From CAZKRU01 sp964555235 (lineage in GTDB: Bacteria > Verrucomicrobiota > Verrucomicrobiia > Methylacidiphilales > CAMAQI01): a DNA stretch of 64,000 bases. Below the pieces are notes generated by a model. It saw only the letters and a list, made by a program, of their open reading frames with translations, was not told where the DNA came from and searched no databases. Shown piece by piece: positions 23,307 to 30,676 of the stretch. The position numbers and the translations under genes were made by a program. Each line of letters opens with the position of its first letter. Position 1 is the stretch's first letter. The stretch is from assembly GCA_964555235.1 (NCBI GenBank), contig CAZKRU010000004.1:1-64000 (forward strand), in the 5' to 3' direction.

Positions 23307-24047
23307 TTACATCACCATCCCACCGTCCACCGTCAAGACCTGACCTGTAATGTAGCCCGCCTCCCCTTCACAGAGGAAACCGACGAGGTTCGCCACGTCA
23401 TCCGGCTGACCAAATCGTTTGAGGGGAACCTGCTCCAAAACCTTTGCACGAATCTCTTCCGAGAGTGCTTTCGTCATATCTGTTTCAATGAAACCGGGAC
23501 AGACTACATTCACCGTAATCCCACGGGAAGCGACTTCCCGCGCGACAGATTTCGTAAATCCAATGAGACCGGCCTTCGACGCCGCGTAATTCACCTGTCC
23601 GGCATTTCCAATCAAACCGATCACCGAAGCGATGTTCACCACCCGCCCCGCTCGTTGCTTGATCATCAAACGCGAAACCGGCTTCGTCCAATGAAACGCT
23701 CCCTTGAGATTGGTATTGAGTACAAAATCCCAATCCTCCCCAGACATCCGCATCATCAAATTATCGCGAGTCACTCCGGCATTGTTCACAAGAATATCAA
23801 CCGAACCAAATTCTTTGGAAATTTCATCAACGGCTTTTTCTACCGCCGCGCCATCCGCAACATCAACCGCCCACCCCTTGGCTTTCCGCCCAAGTGCTTC
23901 TGCGGCTGCCACCGTCTCCTTGATGGAATCAAGCGAACGACTCACACACGCCACATTCGCGCCCCGACGCGCCAGATTCAGCGCAATCGCCTGACCAATT
24001 CCCCGGCTCGCCCCGGTCACAATCGCATTCTTACCTTCTAATCCCAT
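23307..24047 (-). CDS. fabG: 3-oxoacyl-ACP reductase
   Basis: NADPH-dependent ketoreductase of fatty acid synthesis; 246 residues of the short-chain dehydrogenase family. Cofactor motif GASRGIGQAIAL, NNAGVTRDNLMMRM, catalytic Ser in NIASVIGLIG and Tyr-Lys in VNYAASKAG, then PGFIETDMT. ATG 24047 follows AAGGAG at the right spacing; the longer frame to 24083 is rejected. The gap to acpP is 81 bp. Confidence 0.96.
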   Translation of the reverse strand: MGLEGKNAIVTGASRGIGQAIALNLARRGANVACVSRSLDSIKETVAAAEALGRKAKGWAVDVADGAAVEKAVDEISKEFGSVDILVNNAGVTRDNLMMRMSGEDWDFVLNTNLKGAFHWTKPVSRLMIKQRAGRVVNIASVIGLIGNAGQVNYAASKAGLIGFTKSVAREVASRGITVNVVCPGFIETDMTKALSEEIRAKVLEQVPLKRFGQPDDVANLVGFLCEGEAGYITGQVLTVDGGMVM

Positions 24048-24130
24048 GACAGTCTCCTTTGAGTGAACCCGCACTGTATCCAAGCCGGCCCCGTCGTCCA
24101 GCAGAAATCAACCCCTTTAAAACCGAGGGT

Positions 24131-24193
24131 TGCCACAAAAACACAAAAGCCACAAACGAATGAATTTTTGTGACTTCTGTGCTTTTTGTGGCC
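24131..24193. repeat. inverted repeat of the CACAAA family
   Basis: Left arm 24132-24156 (GCCACAAAAACACAAAAGCC onward) and right arm about 24166-24192 (TGTGCTTTTTGTGGC end) pair imperfectly across a short AT-rich loop. One similar arm occurs at about 10382-10410, and a related but different palindrome at 27805-27925. It is located between fabG and cysNC, where it could end a transcript or form a processing hairpin. Confidence 0.65.
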
Positions 24194-24198
24194 AAATT

Positions 24199-26109
24199 TT
24201 AAATCCCTGCGCCAGGAGCTTGGGATTCAATCGTCTGGATATTTTCGCTGGAGGTCGCCTTCGAAACTAATTCAACCATCGGCGCAAGCGATTCAGCCAC
24301 GGTCTGCCCGGAAGTTTTAATCTCCAAGTTCGGATTCGTGGGAGCCTCGTAAGGCGAATCAATTCCCGTAAATCCTTTGATCTCCCCAGCACGCGCTTTT
24401 TTATAAAGACTCTTCGGATCTCGCTTTTCGCAAAGCTCCAGCGGCGTATTGATGAAAACCTCCAAGTATGGAACCCCATCCTCATGACAAATTTCACGGA
24501 TCTTTTTCCGCTCCCGATCAAAAGGCGAAATCAACGCAGAGATGACCACCATCCCCGCTTGAGCCATCAACTTGGCCGCTTCTCCCGCACGGCGAATGTT
24601 CTCCATTCGATCTTTGTCCGAAAATCCAAGATCTGAGCAAAGCCCGTGACGGAGATTGTCTCCATCAAGCACATAGGCGGCCACACCGCGACGGAACAAC
24701 GTCTTTTCTAGTGCAATCGCCAGTGTCGATTTTCCAGAGCCCGAAAGCCCGGTCAACCAGACCACCGCCCCTCGATGTCCAAAATGTTGCACCCGCACTT
24801 CAGGCGTAATCTCCCCCTCGATCCAGGAAATATTTCCGCTCTTCACGGCATCCGCATGAACCGTGGCGTATTCCGCATCAAAAACCACACCGCCACCCCC
24901 AATGCGATCCCCTTGGATCAAGACAAAGCGACCCGTGACCGTGATGCGAGCTCCATTATCAAACGCAATCGGACGTCGTGTACGAATCGTCACCTCGGCA
25001 ACTTCATTCTTCCGGATTTCGCTTCGGGCCTGCTCGGAAATTTCGAGTGTGCTCGAATCCATGATCCGATCAATTCGCGTCACCCGCGCTTCAACCTCCT
25101 GAGTCCCAAGACGAAGCGTGTACGGTTGACCGACCAAAACAGGCTCCTGATGAAGCCAAAAGATGCGCGCTTTGAATTCGCGTCCTTCAATCGGACCTTC
25201 CTGGGCATGACTCGCAATCTGTCCCCGCTCGACAAAAATCTGTTCTTCCAACGTAATCGCCACCGATTGACCCGCAGAGCCCTCCGATGGAGGAACGGCT
25301 GCCGACCACGCCTCGATCGACTTCACGCGACTCCGTTTGCGATCCGGCCAGAAAACCAACTCATCCCCGACTTTGAATTTTCCAGACTCGACCCGACCCG
25401 CAATAATGCGGCGCTCATCAAACCGATAAATATCCTGCACCATCAAGCGCAACGGAAGATTCTCCTGCGTCGCGGGAGGACGAAAGGAGTCCAACGCCTG
25501 CAAAATGGTCATCCCCGAATACCACGGCAAATCCTTCGACGGAGCCACCATGTTGATTCCATGCTTCGCTGAAATCGGAATGAAATGCGTCGGAATGACA
25601 TTGAATCTTCCGAGAAATTCCCGGTATTCCTTCTCCACCTGATCAAAAACTTTCTGGGAATTCCCCACCAGATCCATTTTGTTCACCGCCACAATAATCT
25701 GACGAATCCCGAGCAATGAGAGCAAGAATCCATGACGCCGCGACTGCTCCTGCACCCCCTCCTTCGCATCAATCATCAAAATCGCCGCGTCGGCATTCGC
25801 CGCCCCGGTGATCATATTCTTCAAAAATTCCTTATGCCCCGGCGCGTCAATGATCACGTAATTCCGCATCGGCGTACTGAAGCGAATCTGCGTCGTATCG
25901 ATCGTGATATTCTGCTCCTGCTCCTCCTTCATCGAGTCGAGGAGATTCGCATACTCAAACTCCATCCCGTGCTTCTCACAGCGCTTCCGAACCGACTCCA
26001 CCTTCCCATCCGGGAGCGAATTCGTATCCGCGAGCAATCGCCCGATCAATGTCGACTTCCCGTGGTCGACATGCCCCACAATCACAATACTCAAAAAATC
26101 ACGTTCCAT
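24199..26109 (-). CDS. cysNC: bifunctional sulfate adenylyltransferase subunit 1 / adenylylsulfate kinase
   Basis: A 636-residue fusion. The N-terminal GTPase (CysN) has GHVDHGKSTLIGRLL, DAPGHKEFLKNMITG and VNKMDLV; it drives ATP sulfurylase. From about residue 447 an APS kinase (CysC) domain follows with WLTGLSGSGKSTLAIALEK, DGDNLRHGLCSDLGFS and FINTPLELCEKRDPKSLYKK. Together with CysD it makes PAPS from sulfate. It begins 20 bp after cysD. The PAPS product fits the downstream PAPS-type CysH encoded divergently. Confidence 0.96.
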   Translation of the reverse strand: MERDFLSIVIVGHVDHGKSTLIGRLLADTNSLPDGKVESVRKRCEKHGMEFEYANLLDSMKEEQEQNITIDTTQIRFSTPMRNYVIIDAPGHKEFLKNMITGAANADAAILMIDAKEGVQEQSRRHGFLLSLLGIRQIIVAVNKMDLVGNSQKVFDQVEKEYREFLGRFNVIPTHFIPISAKHGINMVAPSKDLPWYSGMTILQALDSFRPPATQENLPLRLMVQDIYRFDERRIIAGRVESGKFKVGDELVFWPDRKRSRVKSIEAWSAAVPPSEGSAGQSVAITLEEQIFVERGQIASHAQEGPIEGREFKARIFWLHQEPVLVGQPYTLRLGTQEVEARVTRIDRIMDSSTLEISEQARSEIRKNEVAEVTIRTRRPIAFDNGARITVTGRFVLIQGDRIGGGGVVFDAEYATVHADAVKSGNISWIEGEITPEVRVQHFGHRGAVVWLTGLSGSGKSTLAIALEKTLFRRGVAAYVLDGDNLRHGLCSDLGFSDKDRMENIRRAGEAAKLMAQAGMVVISALISPFDRERKKIREICHEDGVPYLEVFINTPLELCEKRDPKSLYKKARAGEIKGFTGIDSPYEAPTNPNLEIKTSGQTVAESLAPMVELVSKATSSENIQTIESQAPGAGI

Positions 26110-26129
26110 AATTTCTCAACTTTCCAAAA

Positions 26130-26966
26130 TTAAAAAAAACCCTTAATCCGCAAATCTTCCATCCCCGTGCGGCCCGAACCGTCATCGATATGATCTTGAG
26201 CGCGACCGGAACGTTCCGAGGTCCTCGTTTCACGAAGTTCTTCAATCACTTCGTCAATATTCGACGCATTGCTCGGAACCGGATGCGTAATCGGCCAGCA
26301 GCCGAGAGAGCGGAACCGGTAGAGTTTTCCATCCTTGCCGGGACGCGCGTAGTACATCTGCGGGATCGGAATTTTCTCGCGGCGAATATAAAGCCAGATA
26401 TCGAGCTCCGTCCAATCGAGTAACGGCTGGACGCGAACGTGTTCTCCCTCCTGAATCTTCGTCGTAAATTGTCCCCAGAACTCGGGGGGCTGATCCTTGA
26501 AATCCCATTCGGAATTCGCATTGCGGGGCGAAAAATAACGCTCTTTCGCGCGGATCGGATCTTCATCACGGCGAATTCCGGTAAACATCGCATCCCATTG
26601 GTGCTCGGCTAAAATCTGTTTGAGCGCCTCGGCCTTGAGCGCTCCGGTGATCTCCTTGGAATTATACTTCGGATTCTCGTAGCGGTATCCGGCATCGAGC
26701 GCTTCCTGATTGATTTTGACGATCAAATCGAGGTTGTAATGCTTGCGACCCCATTCGCGGAATTCCATCATCTCGGGGAACTCATACGTTGTATCGATAT
26801 GCAGCAACGGGAACGGAATTTTTCCACAGAAGGCTTTATTGGCGAGCCAGATCAGGACATTGGAGTCCTTTCCCATCGACCACGGCATGCAAAGTTTCTT
26901 AAAAGAGGCATAAGCTTCCCGAAAGAGAAAGATGCTTTGGGCCTCGAGCTGATCTAAATGTTCCAT
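26130..26966 (-). CDS. cysD: sulfate adenylyltransferase subunit 2
   Basis: Catalytic ATP sulfurylase subunit of the N-type ATP pyrophosphatase family, 278 residues, slightly short of the usual 300. Seen: LCMPWSMGKDSNVLIWLANKA (PP-loop region), FPLLHIDTTYEFPEM, FTGIRRDEDPIRAKER, PLLDWTELDIWLYI and FRSLGCWPITHPV. The C-terminus ends with the usual RTSERSGRAQDHIDDGS segment. First gene of the cysD-cysNC pair, divergent from cysH. Confidence 0.95.
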   Translation of the reverse strand: MEHLDQLEAQSIFLFREAYASFKKLCMPWSMGKDSNVLIWLANKAFCGKIPFPLLHIDTTYEFPEMMEFREWGRKHYNLDLIVKINQEALDAGYRYENPKYNSKEITGALKAEALKQILAEHQWDAMFTGIRRDEDPIRAKERYFSPRNANSEWDFKDQPPEFWGQFTTKIQEGEHVRVQPLLDWTELDIWLYIRREKIPIPQMYYARPGKDGKLYRFRSLGCWPITHPVPSNASNIDEVIEELRETRTSERSGRAQDHIDDGSGRTGMEDLRIKGFF

Positions 26967-26996
26967 TTGTCGATAGATTTAGTAGGAAATTAATTC

Positions 26997-27024
26997 TTGG
27001 CAAGTTTAAAAGATGGGGTATCTT
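26997..27024 (+). promoter_or_regulatory. candidate cysH promoter, overlapping a divergent one for cysD
   Basis: TTGGCA (26997-27002), 16-bp spacer, TATCTT (27019-27024), about 20 bases upstream of the cysH ATG. The complement of the same -35 bases reads TTGCCA, followed 16 bases on by TAAATC in the cysD direction. A shared -35 would couple expression of both transcripts. Reading by eye only. Confidence 0.4.
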
Positions 27025-27044
27025 CTTAAAAAATAGAGAAAACG

Positions 27045-27767
27045 ATGTCTTCCGTCCTTAAACCATTAACTCTCGACCTCGAGAAAGCGGAGACTTTCCT
27101 TCAGACCCAAACAGCTGAAGGTCGCGTGGCTTGGGCCTTGGAAACCTTTCAAGAGAAGATCTTCCTCAGCTCCAGCTTTGGTGCTCAGTCGGCCGTATCA
27201 CTCCATCTCGTCACCACCTTGGCCCCTCAGATTCCGGTCGTCTTGGTCGATACCGGCTACCTTTTTCCCGAAACCTACCAGTTCATTGATCAACTCACCG
27301 AGCGCTTGAAGCTCAATCTGAAGGTTTATCGCTCCCCCCTCTCTCCCGCCTGGCAGGAGTCGCGCTACGGAAAACTTTGGGAGCAAGGCGTTGATGGGAT
27401 TACAAAATACAACCAAATCAATAAGGTTGAACCGATGAATCGTGCCCGGGAAGAACTCGGGGCCGTGGCTTGGATCGCCGGACTCCGCCGCCAACAATCG
27501 ACCTCTCGAAAAGAGCTCGGCATTCTCAAAACTCAAAACGGTGGCCTCAAGATTCACCCGATCATCGATTGGACCGATAAGGATGTTTACGACTACCTCC
27601 AGAAACACAACTTACCGTATCACCCACTCTGGGAACAAGGTTATGCCTCCATCGGTGATGTCCATACCACCCGAAAACTCGAAGCCGGCATGACCGAGGA
27701 AGAGACCCGTTTTTTTGGCCTCAAACGCGAGTGCGGCCTGCACGAAGAGCCCATGCCGAGTATTTAA
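27045..27767 (+). CDS. cysH: phosphoadenylyl-sulfate reductase
   Basis: Reduces PAPS to sulfite using thioredoxin; 240 residues. PP-loop type start IFLSSSFGAQSAVSLHLV, LVDTGYLFPETY, YNQINKVEPMNRA, WIAGLRRQQSTSR and the catalytic cysteine in KRECGLHEEPMPSI. It lacks the CC...CxxC set that binds the 4Fe-4S cluster in APS reductases, so the substrate should be PAPS, in line with the CysC domain next door. Sulfite reductase genes are not in the window. Confidence 0.95.
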   Translation: MSSVLKPLTLDLEKAETFLQTQTAEGRVAWALETFQEKIFLSSSFGAQSAVSLHLVTTLAPQIPVVLVDTGYLFPETYQFIDQLTERLKLNLKVYRSPLSPAWQESRYGKLWEQGVDGITKYNQINKVEPMNRAREELGAVAWIAGLRRQQSTSRKELGILKTQNGGLKIHPIIDWTDKDVYDYLQKHNLPYHPLWEQGYASIGDVHTTRKLEAGMTEEETRFFGLKRECGLHEEPMPSI

Positions 27768-27804
27768 TCCTCAATCGTTACTGAAACAACATCCGTGCGG
27801 AATT

Positions 27805-27925
27805 CTCACACAAAGGCACGAAGCCACAAAGGAAATCCTTTTTTGTTTCGAGCCTTTGAGCGACCGGTTCTTGGGTCCCAAAATAAAAACCGGATTTCCT
27901 TTGTGGCTTCGTGCCTTTGTGTGAG
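27805..27925. repeat. perfect 34-bp inverted repeat
   Basis: Arms at 27805-27838 and 27892-27925 are exact complements over 34 bases (starting CTCACACAAAGGCACGAAGC); the loop is 53 bases. It lies between the convergent cysH and the cyclic-nucleotide-binding gene. Perfect arms imply recent arrival or conversion. Related words (CACACGAAGGCACGAAG) recur at about 30789. Confidence 0.9.
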
Positions 27926-27986
27926 GAAGTTCCCTTCACAGCCGCTCCAGCCTGTTCCACGGGCAGGAGCTTTGTGTGAGATAATC

Positions 27987-28637
27987 TTAACGCCTTAGTT
28001 TTTCAGCGAGGTTTGAGGAGATGATTGAGTGAAATAAAATTCTCAGCGTTGGATGACCGCGGAAAAGATGTTCGAGCCGTTCTTTCGGCCAAAAGATCGC
28101 GCGCCCCTCGGTTGCCATGAGCACCGAAGCGGAAGCCGGTTCCCCTTTCAAAAAACTCATCTCGCCAGCCAGATCATTCGCCCGCAATTTCGCTTTGATC
28201 ACACCATCTTGGCTCATCACCAACGCCTCCCCTTGGGAGAGAATCCAAACCCCGCCCGAAACATCTCCGCCTCGAACAAGAAGCTCATCCTTGGCGAGAT
28301 TTCGCCACTCTCCCAGTCGCAGAATCCGCACAAATTCCCCCGGCTTGAAATGAACAAAAAGTGCGTCAAAAAGCTCCTGCTCCTCCTCTCGAAAATCGAC
28401 CGCGCGATTTTCCCGAATCAGAAAAAAAATCTGCCACGCATTAATCCCACTAAATACAACGTTCCAAAAGAGCGAGGCCGCAATCACACTGTGAGTCCCC
28501 ACCATCGCCCCAATCCAAACGAGACTCGCCAGAATCGCCAACCCCCGAAGCAAGAGCATGTCCCGGACCAGAAAAGATCCGAGCGTGATGAGGCAGGAAA
28601 GATGCGTCAGAATTTCGAGGTAAGATTTCGAATCCAT
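27987..28637 (-). CDS. Popeye-like membrane protein with cyclic-nucleotide-binding domain
   Basis: A 216-residue protein: three hydrophobic helices at about residues 8-75 (ITLGSFLVRDMLLLRGLAIL, IGAMVGTHSVIAASLFWNVVF, GINAWQIFFLI), then a cupin-like cNMP-binding fold (LVRGGDVSGGVWILSQGEAL, LRANDLAGEMSFLKGEPAS). This arrangement is that of Popeye-domain proteins, cAMP effectors in animals with bacterial relatives. The phosphate-binding arginine of CAP-type domains is not evident after GEMSFLKGEPAS, as in other Popeye-type cassettes. Convergent with cysH; function unknown. Confidence 0.75.
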   Translation of the reverse strand: MDSKSYLEILTHLSCLITLGSFLVRDMLLLRGLAILASLVWIGAMVGTHSVIAASLFWNVVFSGINAWQIFFLIRENRAVDFREEEQELFDALFVHFKPGEFVRILRLGEWRNLAKDELLVRGGDVSGGVWILSQGEALVMSQDGVIKAKLRANDLAGEMSFLKGEPASASVLMATEGRAIFWPKERLEHLFRGHPTLRILFHSIISSNLAEKLRR

Positions 28638-28775
28638 AGACCCTAAGCTAAAAACCGATCAAGACCGTGTGAGCACTTCATTTTTTCCATTCCTAAGATG
28701 CCTCTGAAAGCAGTTTTTAAGCCAACTTCCACCTCAGATTTCGAAACTCACTTCTAACAAGCTCCGCATCGATTC

Positions 28776-28829
28776 TGCGCCGGGAGGGACTTGAACCCCC
28801 ACCCCGTGAAGGACTGGAACCTAAATCCA
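28776..28829 (-). repeat. tRNA-Leu 3'-end fragment (putative att site)
   Basis: Fifty-four bases that match the 3' part of the tRNA-Leu gene at 30596-30649 with a single difference (28782 G against C). The match runs from the discriminator base through the variable arm to the anticodon loop. It marks the far end of a decayed integrated element of about 1.8 kb. Confidence 0.85.
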
Positions 28830-29141
28830 AGATATTTCATAGTTATAGATTTCATTGTCACCAGAATTGTCACCAGTTTTCAATCCGTATGCGTTCAACC
28901 GTCGAGAAGTTGGTGGTGACACTCGCTGTGCTATGGTTGGCGTGTGGAGTTCTTTAGGCTCAACCGCCCAGCCGTCAAACCGCTTTAAGGGCAGACCGTT
29001 TATCCACGAACGAAACAATTTTATGCCCTGACTTTTTTGATTCTTCCGGGCATTGTCGCAAATAGCCTTAACATCAAATTTGAAACGGGCAGCCAATTTC
29101 TCACGGGCAGCTCTGACTTCGGCAATAATCGGGTCGTTCAT
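28821..29141 (-). CDS. small hypothetical protein, doubtful C-terminus
   Basis: 106 residues. The first 45 (MNDPIIAEVRAAREKLAARF, then KFDVKAICDNARKNQKSQG) have the form of short conserved proteins (DPIxxEVRxxRExL) often found beside toxin-antitoxin genes. The rest reads through low-similarity sequence and stops within the tRNA fragment, in the TAG of the anticodon loop. The C-terminal half is probably a by-product of recombination, so the gene may be truncated or fused. Confidence 0.4.
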   Translation of the reverse strand: MNDPIIAEVRAAREKLAARFKFDVKAICDNARKNQKSQGIKLFRSWINGLPLKRFDGWAVEPKELHTPTIAQRVSPPTSRRLNAYGLKTGDNSGDNEIYNYEISWI

Positions 29142-29254
29142 ATCAATCCTCCATCAATTCCTGCGGTGTGCATATTTCAGGACATTCAATTCCATGTCAG
29201 CTTCACTGGCAGAATAATACCTCCTTGCACCCATAGAATCAATGCCCTTTTACC

Positions 29255-29355
29255 TTATCTCCCCTCCCTCGGGTGATACTTTCGGTGCGCCTCTTTCAGG
29301 TCGCTGATATTCAAATGCAAATACTTTTCCGTTGTGGTTATTCGTTTTTCCTTTT
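29255..29355 (-). pseudogene. tyrosine recombinase (phage-type integrase) C-terminal remnant
   Basis: The minus strand reads ...RITTTEKYLHLNISDLKEAH then RKYHPRE and a stop. This is the end of XerC/D-type integrases, including the catalytic tyrosine in TTTEKYLH and the terminal AHRKYHP motif. An in-frame TAA lies immediately upstream, so only about 32 codons survive. It supports an integrative-element origin of this region. Confidence 0.7.
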
Positions 29356-29655
29356 TTTAGCTAAGGCCAATTCATGATGTATCAAGCCGACATAACTGAA
29401 TGAGTCGCATTTCTTACCGAATTCATGACCAACGCTCGAATCAGCTCCTTGCGCCGATCGAGTCGAAGTCGGTTAACCCCGACATCATCGGGGCAAGCCG
29501 GGACAGCGCTCCGAGGTGGGCATGGCGTTGGAATGTTTGGTGAAATGTAGGGTGACTTTTCTCGAAACCGATCAAAGGAGCGAACGGATCGCGGCTTTCT
29601 CTTCAAGGGTGCTTTTTTTGCTTTATAAACCGCTTTTAAGGTTTAAGGTAATTCT

Positions 29656-29874
29656 GTGAGCGAAATCATCTTTGAAATACAGCAAGACGAGGAAGATGGC
29701 GGATATATCGCTACTGCCTTAGGACATTCTATTGTCACAGAAGCCAATACAATTGAAGAGCTTCGAGATATGGTAAAGGATGCCGTTCATTGTCATTTCG
29801 GAGATGGTCAAGCAGGTACGGCTCCAAAAATCATCCGCTTACATTTTGTGCGTGATGAGGTTTTAGCCGCTTGA
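29656..29874 (+). CDS. hicB: HicB-type antitoxin, copy 2
   Basis: A 72-residue HicB: MSEIIFEIQQDEEDGGYIAT, then TEANTIEELRDMVKDAVHCHF, ending IRLHFVRDEVLAA, nearly the same end as copy 1 (9110-9319). Starts with GTG at 29656 with AAGGT 8-10 bases upstream. No DNA-binding domain. Overlaps hicA by four bases. It lies inside the tRNA-Leu island, so it may have helped keep the element. Confidence 0.87.
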   Translation: MSEIIFEIQQDEEDGGYIATALGHSIVTEANTIEELRDMVKDAVHCHFGDGQAGTAPKIIRLHFVRDEVLAA

Positions 29875-30113
29875 AAATACCTCGGGATTTGTCCGGTCTG
29901 GAATTAGCCAAAGCTCTCAAGACGCTTGGTTACGAAAAAATTCGCCAAGACGGTTCACATATCCGATTAACGACCCAAAAGGATGGACAACATCATGTTA
30001 CAGTCCCGAATCACTCTCCTGTACGCTTGGGAACCTTGAGAAGCATCCTCAAGCTTGTCGCCGAACATCATCATTTGACGTTGGAAACACTCGTTGAAAC
30101 ACTCGATTTTTAG
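29871..30113 (+). CDS. hicA: HicA-type toxin, copy 2
   Basis: An 80-residue HicA: MKIPRDLSGLELAKALKTLG, then the catalytic His in DGSHIRL and HHVTVPNHSPVRLGTLRSIL. It starts with TTG at 29871, overlapping the hicB stop (TTGA); the N-terminus aligns with that of copy 1 (MKVPRDLSG), which supports this start. The tail after LRSIL differs from copy 1. Confidence 0.87.
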   Translation: MKIPRDLSGLELAKALKTLGYEKIRQDGSHIRLTTQKDGQHHVTVPNHSPVRLGTLRSILKLVAEHHHLTLETLVETLDF

Positions 30114-30124
30114 TCGATAATCCA

Positions 30125-30210
30125 TTAACCTCTAAGACTCGTCCTTTCTCTCGGGTGAAACTTCCGGTGGGCTGCCTTCAAGTCATTGATCCTGAGGCTT
30201 AGGTAGCGAG
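30125..30210 (-). pseudogene. second tyrosine recombinase C-terminal remnant
   Basis: Minus strand reads RYLSLRINDLKAAHRKFHPR followed by ERTSLRG and stop. It parallels the remnant at 29255-29355 (DLKEAHRKYHPRE) and keeps the catalytic-tyrosine position in RYLSL. No upstream integrase body is present. The bases next to it (30205-30250) also resemble those at 29514-29556, so two related elements were probably inserted and lost here. Confidence 0.6.
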
Positions 30211-30291
30211 GCGGGCATGGAGCTGATGTGTTTAGTTTGAGGTAGGGTGTTCCCGAGAAGCTTGTCTGATTGCTTAAACTTGTTGGCACTG

Positions 30292-30319
30292 GCTGTGCTA
30301 TGGTTGGCGTGTGGAGTTC
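30292..30319. repeat. 28-bp direct repeat, shared with 28925-28952
   Basis: GCTGTGCTATGGTTGGCGTG and the next eight bases are identical at both places. Both copies lie within the tRNA-Leu island, one near each end. Confidence 0.75.
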
Positions 30320-30350
30320 AAATCACATGAGCTCCGCTCGAACTCCCACA

Positions 30351-30392
30351 TTCAGGCGGATAGCGGCGCCTTCGGAGAAGTCGCCCTACCAA
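30351..30392. repeat. partial TGGTAGGG-type palindrome
   Basis: Contains GGCGCCTTCGGAGAAGTCGCC and ends CCCTACCAAT. On the minus strand it starts TTGGTAGGGCGACTTCTCCG, similar to the repeats at 2301 and 17356. Confidence 0.5.
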
Positions 30393-30465
30393 TCTTTAGA
30401 GTATTTCTTAGGGGTAAAAATATTTCACGGTGATTTGCGAGATTTGCGGGCAGGCCCACCCGCTT

Positions 30466-30645
30466 GCACCATCCGATGGTGAATGAAAATCCGGTCTCGC
30501 TTCGTTGCGCCCGGAGGGAGTTGCGCCCCCGTTGACCCCTGCGCCAGTCCAAAACGCACCATCCGGTGATGGATGGACATCCGGTCTCGCTTCGCTGCGC
30601 CCGGAGGGACTTGAACCCCCACCCCGTGAAGGACTGGAACCTAAA
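30466..30645. repeat. 90-bp tandem duplication reaching into the tRNA-Leu 3' end
   Basis: Units 30466-30555 and 30556-30645. Both begin GCACCATCCG, share CCGGTCTCGCTTCG and then TGCGCCCGGAGGGA. The second unit continues into the functional tRNA; in the first, the tRNA part (about 30506-30549) has degenerated. It represents a third, older tRNA 3' end at this locus. Confidence 0.75.
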
Positions 30646-30676
30646 TCCAGCGCGTCTGCCATTTCGCCACGAGCGC
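30596..30676 (-). tRNA. tRNA-Leu (anticodon UAG)
   Basis: The minus strand folds as an 81-nt class II tRNA. Acceptor stem GCGCTCG pairs with CGGGCGC, discriminator A at 30596, anticodon stem CTGGA/TCCAG around loop TTTAGGT (anticodon TAG, read UAG), a 13-base variable arm, and T arm GGGGG-TTCAAGT-CCCTC. CCA is not encoded. It is the integration target for the element to its left. Confidence 0.93.

Noticed and set aside
27045..27767. CysH as an APS reductase
   Set aside because: The CC...CxxC iron-sulfur ligands are absent (YNQINKVEP instead), and an APS kinase domain is encoded next to it.
27805..27925. CRISPR array or CRISPR-like repeat
   Set aside because: Only two inverted, not direct, copies and no spacer series; no cas gene in the window.
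28776..28829. A second functional tRNA-Leu
   Set aside because: Only the 3' part is present; acceptor 5' strand, D arm and half of the anticodon stem are missing.
29382..29606. 74-codon minus-strand frame in the tRNA-Leu island
   Set aside because: No similarity or start signal; it overlaps repeated non-coding sequence (including a CCCGATGATGTCGGGG hairpin).
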